A stretch of 64,000 bases of DNA from Trichosporon coremiiforme (lineage: Eukaryota; Basidiomycota; Tremellomycetes; Trichosporonales; Trichosporonaceae), in the NCBI GenBank assembly GCA_039545355.1, contig BCJJ01000018.1:186001-250000 (forward strand), in the 5' to 3' direction. Positions 33,043 to 45,600 of this stretch are shown piece by piece. The position numbers were made by a program, and so were the translations under genes. The notes beneath the pieces are model-generated. The model saw only the letters and a program-made list of their open reading frames with translations, did no database searches and was not told the DNA's origin. Every line of letters begins with the position of its first letter. Within the stretch, counting starts at the first letter, position 1.

Positions 33043-36000
33043 CTACTTGTAGTCGTCGAACGTGTCGTGCGGCTCCTCGTGCCGCGGGGTGCGGATGTGG
33101 AGCGGGCGGCTCTCCTCCTCGTCTTCCTCCTCGACGCGGCTGCTAGCCCTGCTCCTGCCGCTTCGCGTGACGCCCGGCCTGCCTCTGCCAGTGCCACTGC
33201 TGCTCCTGTCACGTGCGGTCCCGCTACCGCTACCCCCGCGGTCGAACCCGCCGGTTCCGTTACCTCCTCCAACGCCGATACCGCCGGAGCTGGCGCCAGC
33301 GCCATCCAGCAGACGCATCAGCATGTCCTCGATCCTCGACTGGCGCGCCTCAATCGCGCGCAGCTGCTCCATAGTCCTGTCGCTTGAGGACTGCTTGTCG
33401 CCCTGCTTGTTCTCCAGCTTCTCGAGCAGCTCGCTTGCTGTTGTCGGCGCCTTCCCTCCAGGCACACCAGTCGGTGCGATGTGCGGAGAGGACAGCTTGC
33501 CACCAGTCTGAGGGGAAGGCTTGCGCATTTGCTTCGCCTTGGGCAACGAGAGTTTAGGTGGCGCAGGCACGTCTCCGCCGACAGCGATGAGCTGAGACGA
33601 CTCGGGTGTCGAGCGCGCCGACTCTGCAGGAGTTCCTTTACTGGTCCCGGGTGCGGTCCCCGGAGTACCGCGAGCCGATTGAGGAATGGGACGCGCGCTA
33701 CCCTCCACTTTCGGCAGGGGCTCCTTGCGCTCCTTAGGAGACTTGACACTCTCGGCTCTAAGCGTTTCCGGCCAGGTCTCCCTGGGCGGCTGCTTCTCCT
33801 TCTTGTCCTCAGCCTCCTTCTTAGGCTCCGTTGACTCCAGCTTCCCCTCCTGCTGCTCTTGCTTGTGCCCACTCTCCTCAGCAAAGTCCTTCGCCGCCAC
33901 TCCTGCACGCTCAGCAGCCACTTCAGCGCGGTGTGCTAGCACCGCGCCGTCATGAGGCTCAGCCGTTTCCGCAGGCTCATCCCCACCCTCCGAGTCCTTA
34001 GGCGGGATGATGGGCGAGGGCGACTGGAAAGTAACTTGGGGCTTCTTCCTAGTCTCCTGGAAGCTGCCATAGCTCGGGAAACGCTGTGCTGGCGGAGCAT
34101 TGAGCCCTCCGCTATCTGTGCGAGCGCGCAACGGATTGCTAGGGCTCAGCGAACGGGACATGCTCGGCTCAACTGGCGTCGGACGCTCCTCGATCGTGTC
34201 CTCCATGGGTGAAAGACTCGGGCGGGTCGTTGAGCGTGCGAGGCCGGCGAACGACAGGCGGTGTCGGTGTGGCGAGACCGAGGTTGAAGTGGCCTGCGGG
34301 AACGACGACGTCGCTGGCAGCGAACCTACATTGATAGTACGCTGCCTGACTGCCGCATGAGAGGCTTGGTCGGAACCGACGAACAGCTGCGCGAGAGGAC
34401 TGGGACCGTAAACGGATAGGCTGCCGCGACGAACGCGCGCCAGCGGTGCAGCCGCACTCGCCATGGCGGCCGCGTTCGCCGCCTGGATGCCCGTGGACAC
34501 CTTATGCCCACGGTCAATACTCCTCTCTCGGGGACTGTTCGGCGGAGCACTGCCCTGTCGGTGGAACCTTGCCTGATCGGGCGATGCGGCCATAGGAGAG
34601 TCCTGCATCGCGCCGGCTTCCGCCAGCACGGTTGCGTCGTCACCGGTCGGGGTTTCGTCCTCCTCAAACACTTCCTCGTCCTCCCATCCGTCATAGTAGC
34701 TCCCGTACTCGCGTTCCGCTTCGAACACTGTCTCAATGTCCATACGATTCCCCGCGATGTGGTCGAACCCAGCGGCAGCCGTGATTTTTCCCCAGGTGTG
34801 GTCCGCATAGTCGCACACGTTCTCCCACAAGGACGAATCCTGGTAACGCTGGCGGTCGTACAATCCAATCAGTAGCAGAACAGGAAGGTTCGTGACGCGA
34901 ATCATGAGCACTGCCTGTCAGCTGATCGCTCAGGTGGTCAGAACAGCAGAACTCACCGTTGATCTTGTGGAACCAGCGAGCGTTCAGGATGAAGCTCAGA
35001 GGATAGAGCACGACGATGGCCAAAATGTTGAACGGGAGCTGGTAGCTGAACACAGCATCACCCTTGACGCCCTCGATGGTTGCGACAGCCTTGCGGAACA
35101 TGGACTCGGCGGCGGCATCCTGACTGATTATCGCGAACGTATTACCAAGAATCGCCACGGCCACAGTCAGGAGCAGTGTGTTCGACAGGAAGGCGTAGCT
35201 GACCATCAGAAGTGGGCCGAGGACAGGATGGATGGAAGCTAGAGTCAGCTGCGAAGAGGGATGACAATACTCACAAGCTTTCTGGAAGCCGGTAGCATCC
35301 AGACCAAAGTAAATGTAGAGCATCCACCAGCAGATCTGGCTGACCTTGTAGATGCCGGCCGCGAGCCGCCCCATAGCGTACACAAAGCCCAAGAAGCACA
35401 CGATTCCAACACCCATGAGGACTGTTTGTCAGCATCCTTAGACGCATGGCCGACTTACAGAAGAATTCGGTCAGCATTGATCGAATGCTGAGAATCATCA
35501 GGTTGTTCGCGAGCGTCATGAACACCAAGCGCGGGAACATGAACACCGCGCCGACGGCGATCAGATCCGAGCCGAACTCGAGGGCACCCTCGTTGTGAGT
35601 CCAGAAACCGATGAGACGTGCGGCGAGGTACACGCAGAAGATGATGACGAAGAAGATGTCGAAGCCGTTGACGAGGGAAGACGCGAAGACCTTGAGCCCA
35701 TGCTCGCGCATCGCAGCCGCCTTGTCGAGCGAGAACGCGAGGGCATACACAATGAACGCAAGCTCGTACCCGTTCATGTGGTTCGTATCGATGTGTTCGA
35801 TCGTCATGATGTAGAGCACGAACAGGATCACGAAGTTAACGTACTCCAGTATCGCGCGGATGCGTGGCACCTTCAACCGGTAGTGGTCTAGGATCGGCGC
35901 CTTGTGCGGGTTGTATATCTGGATTGGCCGCTCCTTGTAGGACTGCACGTCAGTTCCAACGTCGTGGGCAGCATGCTCACATCACGGATGAAGGCGTGGG

Positions 36001-37045
36001 GGTTGACGGAAGTGTAGATGATCTTTCCGGACCAGATACCCTCTGAGAAGTGTTAGTCGCAGCTCCTCTGGAGGACCTACCGATGACCTTCTGGCAGGAC
36101 GGCGAGCGGATGAAGCGCTTCGAGACGGAGATGATGGCCATCTCGAGTGCAGTTGCGCTGTGCTCGAGCACCTCTTCCTCTCCGTCGTCCTTCAGCGCGG
36201 AGATCACCGAGCTTGGTGCGCCTTGGAACAGCGGCCAAGGGGTCAGGAGCACAGTGGCGAGGTGCAAGCTGCGTTCACTCCATCCTCGAAGCACGCGGAT
36301 CGCGATGATCTCGCATAGCGTCGCACGAGACTCGGATAGCGTCGCGATGCTCAGCTTTGCGCTGTCCGAGATGAACTGCACGCGATTCAGCAGCAGACAG
36401 AACACTGAAGTTAGCTAAGTCCGGCGGAGCAGGAAGCTGAAGAGGACAGCGTGGCGCAGGTCACAAGACCGAGCAAGAGGCGACTCACCGACACTCGGGT
36501 TCTGCAGCGCAATATACTTGTCCGTGAGAGGGCGGATGATCGTGTACGTCGAATCAGGTGCAACCAGTTGATCATAGGTCAATGGCGTGTCTGTCGTCAG
36601 AGTTACACTCGCAGTATACACGCTTACCAATGTGGGCGACAATGTCGATGCGGATCTCGTGCACGAGAGGGTACACCGGAACCTGGGTTGTCAGCTTCCT
36701 TTCGTGGCGCAGCGTCCGTCAATCGCACCCCTCCGTTGTCGGTTCGCCGCAGCTCTGCTTCATGCAAGCCGCGGCTCCGCTCGTGTTCCCATGGGATGCA
36801 AGTAGCTCTTCCGAGCCCGCTCGCCGCGAGGAACGCTGTGCACTCACCTTGGAGAAGTCTACATCGGCACAGAGTAGAGCAGAGGTCTCGTTGGCTTCCT
36901 CTTCGCAGTCCTCGACGTCGTCGTGACCGTGGTGACCGTGACCTTGGTGACTGTGGAGGCCGTGGAGGCCATGGTGGCCGTCGTCGTGGCTGTCATGGCC
37001 GTGCCCATTCCCGTGGTGTGCCCCCTGGTGGCCCTGGTGGGGCAT
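33043..37045 (-). CDS. YVC1: Vacuolar TRP-type cation channel (Yvc1/TRPY1 homologue)
   Basis: Predicted 1173-residue membrane protein from nine exons: 37045-36848, 36682-36628, 36590-36489, 36404-36081, 36042-35981, 35942-35459, 35421-35275, 35238-34957 and 34910-33043. The N-terminal cytosolic part has VPVYPLVHEIRIDIVAHI and IRPLTDKYIALQNPSV. The GIWSGKIIYTSVNPHAFIRD block follows, then the membrane domain with several hydrophobic helices (ILEYVNFVILFVLYIMTIEH, IFFVIIFCVYLAARLIGFW, VGIVCFLGFVYAMGRL) and LLLTVAVAILGNTFAIISQD. Yvc1 releases vacuolar Ca2+ on hyperosmotic shock. The acidic cluster WEDEEVFEEDE matches the Yvc1 Ca2+-responsive region. Two oddities: a histidine-rich N-terminus (residues 1-41) and a roughly 550-residue disordered Ser/Pro/Lys tail that makes it far longer than yeast Yvc1 (about 675). 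Confidence 0.92.
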
Positions 37046-39303
37046 CGTAGTCGTCTCTCTGGCCGTGCGGGAGGTGTTGTTGATGAAAGAGCAAGGGACG
37101 GCGGTTGAGCGGCCAAGAACCAAAGGAGGGAAGGCGGCGTCTGAGATCTGACGCGCCATGTACGCCGCTCTGCCAGCCGATATTGAATCCACGCGCCAGT
37201 GACGTTTTCAGCGAGGTGGAGGTCCTATAATGCATAGTGTGGCTTGGCTTTGATGGTCCGCCTAGCGGGATCAAATCTGCCCGATCCGCGATAACGATGG
37301 CCAGGTTGATGGGCGAGCTCGAAGCCGCCGATCACTGATCAACAGACCAACGGGCTGAACAGTGCTTCTCCCGCGATCCCGCTGAAGAAGGTCGAGTTAT
37401 ACTTCAGGCGCACGCCTTTGAGTCGCGGAAGCGGACACAGTGCACCGTACCTTCCGATTCAGCCATACTTACGTCTCAGTCTCGTTCCTCTGTGGCCGAA
37501 AGACGATACGGGTACGGGTACGGGCACGCGCGCAGCGGGGCTTACAAACTCCAGGAGCCTCGGCACTGCCCGCTGCAGTAGGAAAGAATGGCGAGCCGTG
37601 GATGGCTCCCTCTTTATCTGGCCCCCGTCCGGGCCGTACATTGGCAGACATTAGCTTGACCAGCTCCGCGACGATCCGTTGAGAATGAAGACGTTCATGA
37701 AGAATGAAGATGACTCTTCCAGACCTTCCCCGCGCTCCTCGCACCGTCGCACACGTGCAATGTATTTAAACTGACGTGACCTCTTGATTAGAGTTGCAAT
37801 GCCTCTCTTCGTGTCAAGCAGTTCACTGTCCTTGCTATGCTGTCTCCGGCAGCAACCTGCCCGGCTCAAGTCTGAGTGTCTCCCATAGTATCCTTGTGAT
37901 CAGCACGTGACCGATACTACGATTGAGGGGCAGCTTTGGTACGTTGTCATGATCTGTGAGCCGGAGGACCTGGAAGTCTGGACTCGGTGCACCTAGAATG
38001 GGGATGTGGCCGAGTACGCCGAGTGCCGAGGAGCCGAGCGGGCAGAGCGACGTACATCATCGCCCGGTGTACATTGGCCGGAGGCTGACGGGCTGGCGCA
38101 CAGTGTCGTAAGGGCCGCAGGGGGGAGGGAAGGCAGGTGACTAGCGCCCAGGCCTGCTCTGACTGAATTGCTTCATCCCAAACCACTCTACTCGCCCATT
38201 CAGACAGAATGCCCCTGCGCCAAGCTGACCCAGAAGAATAATCCCCCGTTGCTCCCAACAGGTCGTTGGTCGCATGCGGGCTCGTACCGAGCTCACTGCC
38301 GGCCACCCTGCGCGGTTCGGAAACGCGTATATGAAGAAGCATGACGCAGTCCTCGGCCACCTCGGCACGCTGGGCGCATACTTGTGGGGGAAACCCGAAA
38401 CGAGCGGCGTGCTGGGACAGCCTGTCACCGCAATGCACCAACCGACGGAGCGAGCCGGCGGCGTGCAATGGTCAGCCCGCGGTCCAGACTCTGTTGACTG
38501 GGGTGACGTGTTGCGCTCACCTCCGAAGGCCAGAGAACTCACTGGGCAACCAAAGGCTGGAACGAGGGCTCCAGCGCTAAGTGGTATTCTAGGCTTTATG
38601 AATTTCGTAATCCCGCCTGGATTTGTGAATCAGGTCCTTACCCTCAGAGCGTTCGGAGCAAGGGGTCAGGTGTTTGAAGTTGTGTTTGAGCTGTTTCTCC
38701 GAGCAGTCTGTAACACGTCTCAGCCTACTGGGCCCGTCTCAGCCCCTCCCCCAAGGGGCTAGCTCCTTATGTCGTGTATCGAAGTGCAAACTCTCACTAG
38801 TGCTCAGCAACATGCATAAATCCATCCTATGACGCCGAGACTATCTTTCTATCCGGCCCGCATGTAAACTGCAGCTTTCCCGAAGCTGAGCCAGTTCTGC
38901 ACCAGATGCCCGTTTGTCTAACTTCTCCTGATCGCCGTTGCTGGCTTCCCGAGCTTTCCTGCTCACTGGTCTTGCTCTCGATTACAACTTCGCAGCACGC
39001 ACTACGCTCACCGCATCCTGTGGAACTCAACAAAGCTTTGCCCTTCACGCTTCGCCACCCTCTGCAGGGTCCAATACACAGGTAACATACATGTTGGCCG
39101 CGCTGCGTTTATGACACGACGTAAGCTACAATGGGATCCACTCGCGGAGACCGTGAACTTTCCTGGTGATCTCCGTATGATATAATGGCTATGGCTGGAA
39201 CGTGATGCGGGTATCAAATGCAGTATTATGAGAGCATTATTATACTTGTTTCGCTTGCTAGCTTTCTGGGTGAAGGCGCCATCAAGGCGGCCGTCTTAGA
39301 TAC
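37046..39303. other. Intergenic, TRP channel promoter to WOPR gene 3' end
   Basis: About 2.3 kb with no recognised gene. The best open frame (38274-38762, plus) has no family resemblance. A GATACGGGTACGGGTACGGGCACG-like short repeat lies near 37505-37528. The segment close to 37046 should hold the channel promoter. Confidence 0.45.
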
Positions 39304-41293
39304 TTATGCTGGGACAGAACCCCACTCAGTGGGGCCAGAGGTACGAGGGCTACGGCCTCGTTCGTTACCTTCCTGGATAGCGTGACGAAGAGGAGGAAGC
39401 GTCACGCTCGAGCTGCCCTCGTAGCGAGGAGATTGTGATGGGCCGCGCGGTACACCCTCGCGGGGGTCGATGTATTCCTCCTTCACACGCACTGAGGAAG
39501 ATCCCTGCGATCCGCCTGAAGCGTGCCGGCCGTGCGACGACGGAGGGGGAAGAGACTCGCGGTGCGCTGTCGGCGAGTGCTCAGCGTGAGGAGGCATGGG
39601 CGGCAAGCTGGGTCCGCGACGACCGTGTGGAGGTGCAGTTGCCCACGAGGGAAAACGCTTAGGCTCGGGAAGCTCAGACATCGGTCTATCGTCCGCAGGA
39701 CGCTTTCCTAAGTGCTGAATCCGGGGCGGATAAGTGCTCTCGCGACCATAGTCGCGCGGGTCGCGAATCTCGCGGGCTTCGCGGGGCTCGCGCATGTCGC
39801 GGACCTCACGCGGGTCGCGGTAGTCACGAGGGTCGCGAGGGTCACGATAGTAGCCAGCGGGCGGGATGGGAGGAGGAGCAGAATAAAACCCGGCCCGAGG
39901 GCTCCGGGACCGGGGATCAACCTCCCTCTCTCTCTCCCTGAGCTCGCGTTCACGCTCCTCGTAATAACGCTGCTCCTCGTATCGGTAGTCCGACACCGCA
40001 TGGACGGGGTGGGGCGGCAAAGGAGGAGCTTCAACTCTCCCAGGAGGGTAATAAGGGTATGAATACCGATCGGGAGGCGGCCCAGGCGGGTATCGATCAG
40101 GCGGATAGGCATCGTAAGGCGGGTATGGTGGCCTGTGAGGGTCGTAAGGATGCTGGGGCTGATCGTAGTAGGGAGGATAACGCCTGTCATGGGCCTCAGG
40201 AGGCGAACCACGAGCCACATGCGGAGGCGGATACGGCACGGCGGGCCCCATCTCATGGTGCGGAGAAACCGGACCATGAGGGTAACCTTTGTGCGGCGGG
40301 GGGAAGGGCGCGGCGGCCGTCGCCGTAACCGGCGTACTTGGCCCAGCGATGTGGTGCGGCGGCGCATGAGGATGTCCGGGGTGTCCTACAGGGGGTAACG
40401 GCACATGAGATCCATGACTGTGTGGGGTCGAAGGTGCACGTCGCACGCCATAGTCATCGCGGCGCGTTTCCCAGTCAGGCCAGATTCCCGGGACGATCTT
40501 GATGTGAGCGAGATTTGGCAACTGCTGGGGCAAAGGGAGCGGGTTTGCGCCGTCGCCTTGTGGATTACGCTGCGAAACGCATCAGTACTGATGTCTCACG
40601 CATGGCAAAGACGCCAGATCTTACTCACCTTTGACGAGTACGCCACCACGTGAAACTTCTTGACCTTGCCAGTCTGCGGGTGCGTCATGCTCGTCGAATA
40701 CGTCTGCTTCACCAGCGGTTCAGGCCTGCGCGGTGGCGTAGAAGACTGCCCATCACGGCCGCCTCCATTTGGGTAATAACTCTGCGAGCCCCCCTGGTAC
40801 GATGGCGAGTCGGGGCGTGAAGGGGGCGGCGGAGACAGTGAATCTGACGATCTAAGCATGTCGTCAGCACACAACCAGAAACGCTATGCACAACATTCTG
40901 AGAGCCCTGTTTGAGGATCGCGAATGCGAATTTACTCACTCAGTGTACACGAGAAATCCACCACCTCCCACACGAGATGCGCCCCACCGACGGCCATCCG
41001 TCCAGCGTCGCATGTTCGTCTCCTCTGGAACACCATTAGCACTGCATGACTGGCGTGAGCCCGTACCTTCTTCCCAAACCCATACGGTACCGGGACGGAT
41101 AAGGGAGCGCTCATGGCCTGTTAATCGCCGAGTGACGCGGGGAACCAGCCCCTACCGGACGGCTTCAAGGATGTGAATGCTGTGAATTGTTTTAGCTCAA
41201 GCGCAAGGAATGCGTTGGGTTCACTCACGCATCGGCAGGCGACTTGAGAGCACAGATAGCTGCTGGTTGTTGTGTCGAAGAGGAAGGATACAT
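39304..41293 (-). CDS. WOPR-domain (Gti1/Pac2) transcription factor, interrupted by an in-frame TAG
   Basis: Five exons (41293-41229, 41179-41067, 41024-40940, 40851-40629, 40569-39304) give 583 codons counting the internal stop. Box A reads ALKSPADA, IHILEAVR, stop, GLVPRVTRRLTGHERSLIRP, then GTVWVWEEEETNMRRWTDG, RRWGASRVGG and FLVYTE. Box B reads LVKQTYSTSMTHPQTGKVKK, FHVVAYSSK. The family includes fungal morphology and virulence regulators (Wor1, Ryp1, Gti1). The last exon encodes a long Pro/Tyr/His/Arg-rich region with an RDPRDYR-type repeat. The TAG at 41154-41152 falls in the conserved EA-x-x-x-G position. No alternative splice in frame avoids it. All the rest is intact, so this is a recent nonsense allele, a sequence error, or a recoded stop. 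In-frame ATGs at 41302 and 41443 could also be the start. Confidence 0.8.
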
Positions 41294-42600
41294 GGTCACC
41301 ATAGGGGGAAGGGAGGAGGGAGAAGCCGAGGGAGGAGTTTCGGCGGCGCCGCTGGTGCACAGCGCAGAGATTGAAGTTACCGCTGTTGCAGATGAGACGG
41401 AATGTTGATAGAGCAATTCGGGATAACGAGGGACCGCGAACAAGATGCGCTCAGATGTGTCAAAGAGGGAGATCCTCGGAGACGATGAGCAGCAACGATG
41501 GGCCAGGAAACTATGTTGATATTGCCGATCTGTTGGAAAAGGGGTCGCTGATGGGTGACTAAATCAGGTCAAGGGAGGCGGAGGCGTCGAGGCGTTGTCG
41601 GCGGCGGCACGGCGGCAAGGGCGGCAAAGCAACAAAGGGTTTGTGCAATAAGTTGTTTGGAGTTATGGGTGGACCGTCGAGAACGAGGAAATGCTCGAAG
41701 TGAGGAAGCGTTTGAGTGACCAAGTGGACCGATAGGCTTGGTTGTTGAAGGCGATACCAGTGCTGGGTTAAGCTTAGCGGGAGCCGTTGCGAGGATCGCG
41801 ACCGGCAGTCTGTTCGTCTTTGGCTTCGTCGTCCCTCGATGACAGGGCGTCAGGTGGCTTTTCGATTATTTAAGCCAAGGAGCGATAGCGAGGTATGCGA
41901 GGCGCTTCCGTGGCACCGACTGGAGAGTGTCGGAGAGAGGGGCGATGAAGGGATGAGGGAGGGGCAGGACCGGTCGAGGTTAAAGTCGGCGGCGGTTAAG
42001 AACGAGACGAGACGCTAGCGGTCGAGTGCGAGGCGCTGGTAGATCGTGGGTGGTTGTTGAGGGGAAAAGAGGAGAGAAGAGAGATGCGAAGAAGTGGTGG
42101 AGTGTGTAATGTATGTTGTGTAGAGTGTAACTGCGTAGGTATGTGATGTATGCAAGTGAAGGCTTTTCGGTTGTGTGTGTGTCTGAGGCGAGAGACAAGA
42201 GTCAGCAAGCGTGTACGTCGAAGTGTCGTACGAATCCCAGTCCGAATCTGACACCTGAAGACGACCTGTCGTGTTCTCGGCTCGGGCTTGGGAGCTTGGT
42301 CGATGGGTAGGGGAGCTTGAGTGTGGGTGTCGCTGTTTCGATGCCTGTCGCCTGAAGTCCTGGAAGTCCTGGATTGCCTTGATTGCCTGGATTGCCTGGA
42401 TTCCGGAGTCCAGGAGAGTTGTGGAGGGGAAAGAACAAGGGGAAGAATGCAGTGGTGAGGATTGGATAGTAAAGGCGAAGAGCGAGGAGCGAGTGTGAGC
42501 GTGGTGTGCGTGGTGTGCGAGGAGCAGCCTGGGCACTGCTCAAAGTTGAGAGAGTTGAGCGATGGATGAGGTAACAGGCCTGAGGGAAGGATCTTAGACT
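41294..42600 (-). promoter_or_regulatory. Long pyrimidine-rich leader/promoter of the WOPR gene
   Basis: Read on the minus strand, about 1.3 kb upstream of the WOPR start is rich in CT and CA tracts (TCTCTTCTCTCCTCTTTTCC type near 42060-42100) and short of convincing coding frames. This is typical of long fungal 5' leaders and promoters. Several short upstream frames exist. Function is inferred from position and composition only. Confidence 0.4.
42353..42407. repeat. Imperfect short tandem repeat (ATTGCCTGG type)
   Basis: Repeated copies of a 9-base word related to GATTGCCTG follow two copies of GAAGTCCTG. On the minus strand the same bases make a collagen-like Gly-Asn-Pro frame, which I take to be a repeat artefact. 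Confidence 0.7.
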
Positions 42601-45600
42601 CTGTTAGGGGCAAGGCCATGCGACGATAACAAGGTCTCAAGTGGTGCCGTAAGTTTCCAGGGAAGACAGCAACCAGACGTTTATTGCAAAGTAAAGTGCT
42701 TTTAGACCCACGACCCCTTGGGTTTCCTACCCGATTCGCCCCTGGACTCGCATCTTGCATGTCGTCAGTACTTCTCGCGACCCCGAGACCCCGAGTACCC
42801 CGAGACCTCGAGACAGCCAGCGGCCAGCGGCCAAGCCTCCTACCCCGGACACTTGGCTCCAGCACTCGGCGGCGACCAGATCGATGGCCATGGTCAGCCT
42901 GGGCATCTGTCCCACCTGCGCGCCTGACTCACACAACCGTGCTGCCGTACCCATAGCCAGACAGCCGGACGGCAAAGACAAGATGCATGCATCCCACCAC
43001 CGCCCACACCCACCGATCCACCCACTCCAGTAGTCCCTTGCCCTTTGCCCTGCCGAGAGTACGAGCGCTCGGCACTGCGCACATCAAAGCAGACACGGGA
43101 CGGGGCGCGCAGTGCACGAGCGCACCCAGAGTACGCAGAGCACGTAAGAGTGAGTGCGCTAGATGGCACATTGTCACAGCCAACCGGCGTGGGCGTCAGA
43201 GGCTTGGAAGAGGCACCTGGCGCAGAGCCCGGAAGGAGCGCGTGCACTGACTATGCGAGTGTCGGCCGCTCCGTTCCTCTCCTGGAGGTCCTGGAGGTCC
43301 TGGTGGTCCTGGTGCTCGTGCTGTGAGAGCCGGAGCTAGAGCTGGGACGCTGGGACTCTGGCCCAATCCTGATGCCGTGCCTGCATGCGTTTGGATGTTG
43401 TCAACCATTTGGGCGCTGGCGTCCTGGTGCAAACGGCTGGGGACCTGGGAGGAAGGATCGTGTCGGGTGGACCTGTCGGGTGCTGGTACGGTTATGGTGG
43501 TGGGGTACTGGATTCTGTGGTCGTGAGGTGGTGGACTGGGGCCTGCCCTGCATGCCCTGCATGCCCTTGGTCCCCTTGGTCAGTGCTGGCTGCGTTCGGG
43601 ACCTGGACCCAAAGTCCTGGAGCCGCGGGGGCAGAGAGTTCGCTCGGGAGGCTGCTTTTAGTTTTGCATCTAAGAAAGGGTACCATTTCAGGGAGTGCAG
43701 GGCAGCGTAGGGTCAGTTACGCCAGGACAACCCAGATTCTTACCAGAGGGTCTCGCAGGATCCACAGGACTCACAGGAACTCCAGGACTCGCTAGGTCGA
43801 CTTTGCGACACGAGGGTTCCCCTCGAAGCCCAGCCACGACCTAGGGACAAGCAAGGGGCATAGCCAAAGCCAAAGCGCGGTCGACGCTCAACAACACTTG
43901 CCCATGCTGCCATGCGCTGCTTCAAGGTCACACCTTGTTCCTCCTCACTACCATCAGCCCTTCAGCCCACCAGCATCAAGCTCCAACTGGCCATGCTGGC
44001 CATCTACCGAGCCAGACCTTCAGTTGCTCCATACCGCTGACCCTGGACCGGCCCCGTTCCTGTAACACGGTCTCCAGCCTGCCCAAGGCTGGACAGCCTG
44101 CCCTGCGTGCCAGATAGTTAGTTCTGCCCCATGCTGACGCCGAGCGCATACCGATTCCGAGTCCCACAGAGCGTCGGCGCCAACTACTCCGATCTCAATT
44201 ACCGTCTCAGTGTCAGGCATGCAAGCATCAGATCGACCACGCAAGCCAACAGACGCTCTCAGCGATCCTGCACCTTATCGCTAGATTTGCATGAGACGCC
44301 CGACCGATCAACGATCTGATCGTCTTTCGACACCTGATCCATCAAACTCGATCTCAAGCCCCGATGAACGTCGCAGCATCAAAACCGTGCATCGTGATTC
44401 CTCTTTCGAACCTCCGAGCCCTCGAGCCCTCGAGGGCCAATTGTTCGGTGGCTGCATCTCTTGTGGACATCGTGCCCAGCAGATGAGGCTTGTCCATCGG
44501 GCGGCCTGAGCTGCGCCTACATTGCTGCGGTGCAGTTACATTCTGCCGCGGGATCTTCGGATCTCATCTCTGCGCGCAGGCAGGTAGAACTCGACTGATC
44601 GCATTCAGCCCATGCAGGGTCGGATTAGGGCGTGCAGGGAGCAACAGGGCTGACAGGGCTGGCGGGGGATGCTCGTCAACGTTAATCACCTTCTACCTCT
44701 CGCCACGCATTGAAGGTGTTGAAACAGCGAATGGATGACGAACCTAGTTAATTACAATCATCAATCAGTTTCAGATTACAAATGCTAGAACATGACCGTG
44801 TGGTGGGCGATATCGGCTAGGACTCGGCCTTCGACCAACCCTCAGCCTCAGCTGACTCGCAGCTGACCCCTGCAGTAGAGTATGCATCCCTAACCCCTTG
44901 CTCCTAGTTTGTTGTCCTGCGCTCACTTCCAACTGGGAGTGCGGATGGTAAGCTGAGGTGCCAATTTTTCCTATACGAAAGCTAACAGCCTCTTCGAAAG
45001 TCTACGCAGGGTAACAAGCATGACCTGGGCTGTCCTTAGCGACCTTTAGCCAGCGTGTCCGTGAGCATCAATGCATTCCCCAAACCCAAAGCCACTCTGA
45101 GCCCTCATCCCCCAGCCACCCCAGCTGCACTCGGGATCTCCCAGCCTGAACGCCACACCTCGATTGAAACATCTGCGCGCCCAAAGTCCCAGCTGCTCAT
45201 TGTCCACTACAACTAGGAACGAGAAAACGGATGTACGGAGGTTTGCTGCGCTCTTCTGCACCCTCCCTTGGCCCTGCAACCGAGCGAGGTGTGCGAGGGA
45301 TTTGCCGCCGATTGCGCTGAGCCGTGTGCACGGTTCATGGCTGGCTGGCTCGTCATGAATTTTGCAGCCACTCATGAGACAAGCTCGAGACAGGTGGGTC
45401 TGCTGGAACGCCGTTCCGCAGTCGCGCACCACCTAGCGCCCGGCGTCGGGATGTCGAGGGTCGGGGATCTTCTCGACTACCAGCTGCATCTGATCATGGC
45501 TGTGCATACAAACACCTGGTGCGGGATGAGACAGGTCTACGAAACGCTGCCACGCCGACCTGTCGCGGGCGCGGGCGCCTAAGTGACGGCGCGGCGCCTA

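Noticed and set aside
34895..34911. GTG start for the last exon of the TRP channel
   Set aside because: The GTG is the Val codon created across the exon 8/exon 9 junction, not an initiator.
38274..38762. 162-codon plus-strand frame as a possible gene
   Set aside because: No family resemblance, no introns or leader features, and a length expected by chance here.
42202..42543. Collagen-like Gly-Asn-Pro frame on the minus strand
   Set aside because: It arises from a 9-base tandem repeat; the flanking frame is not coding-like.
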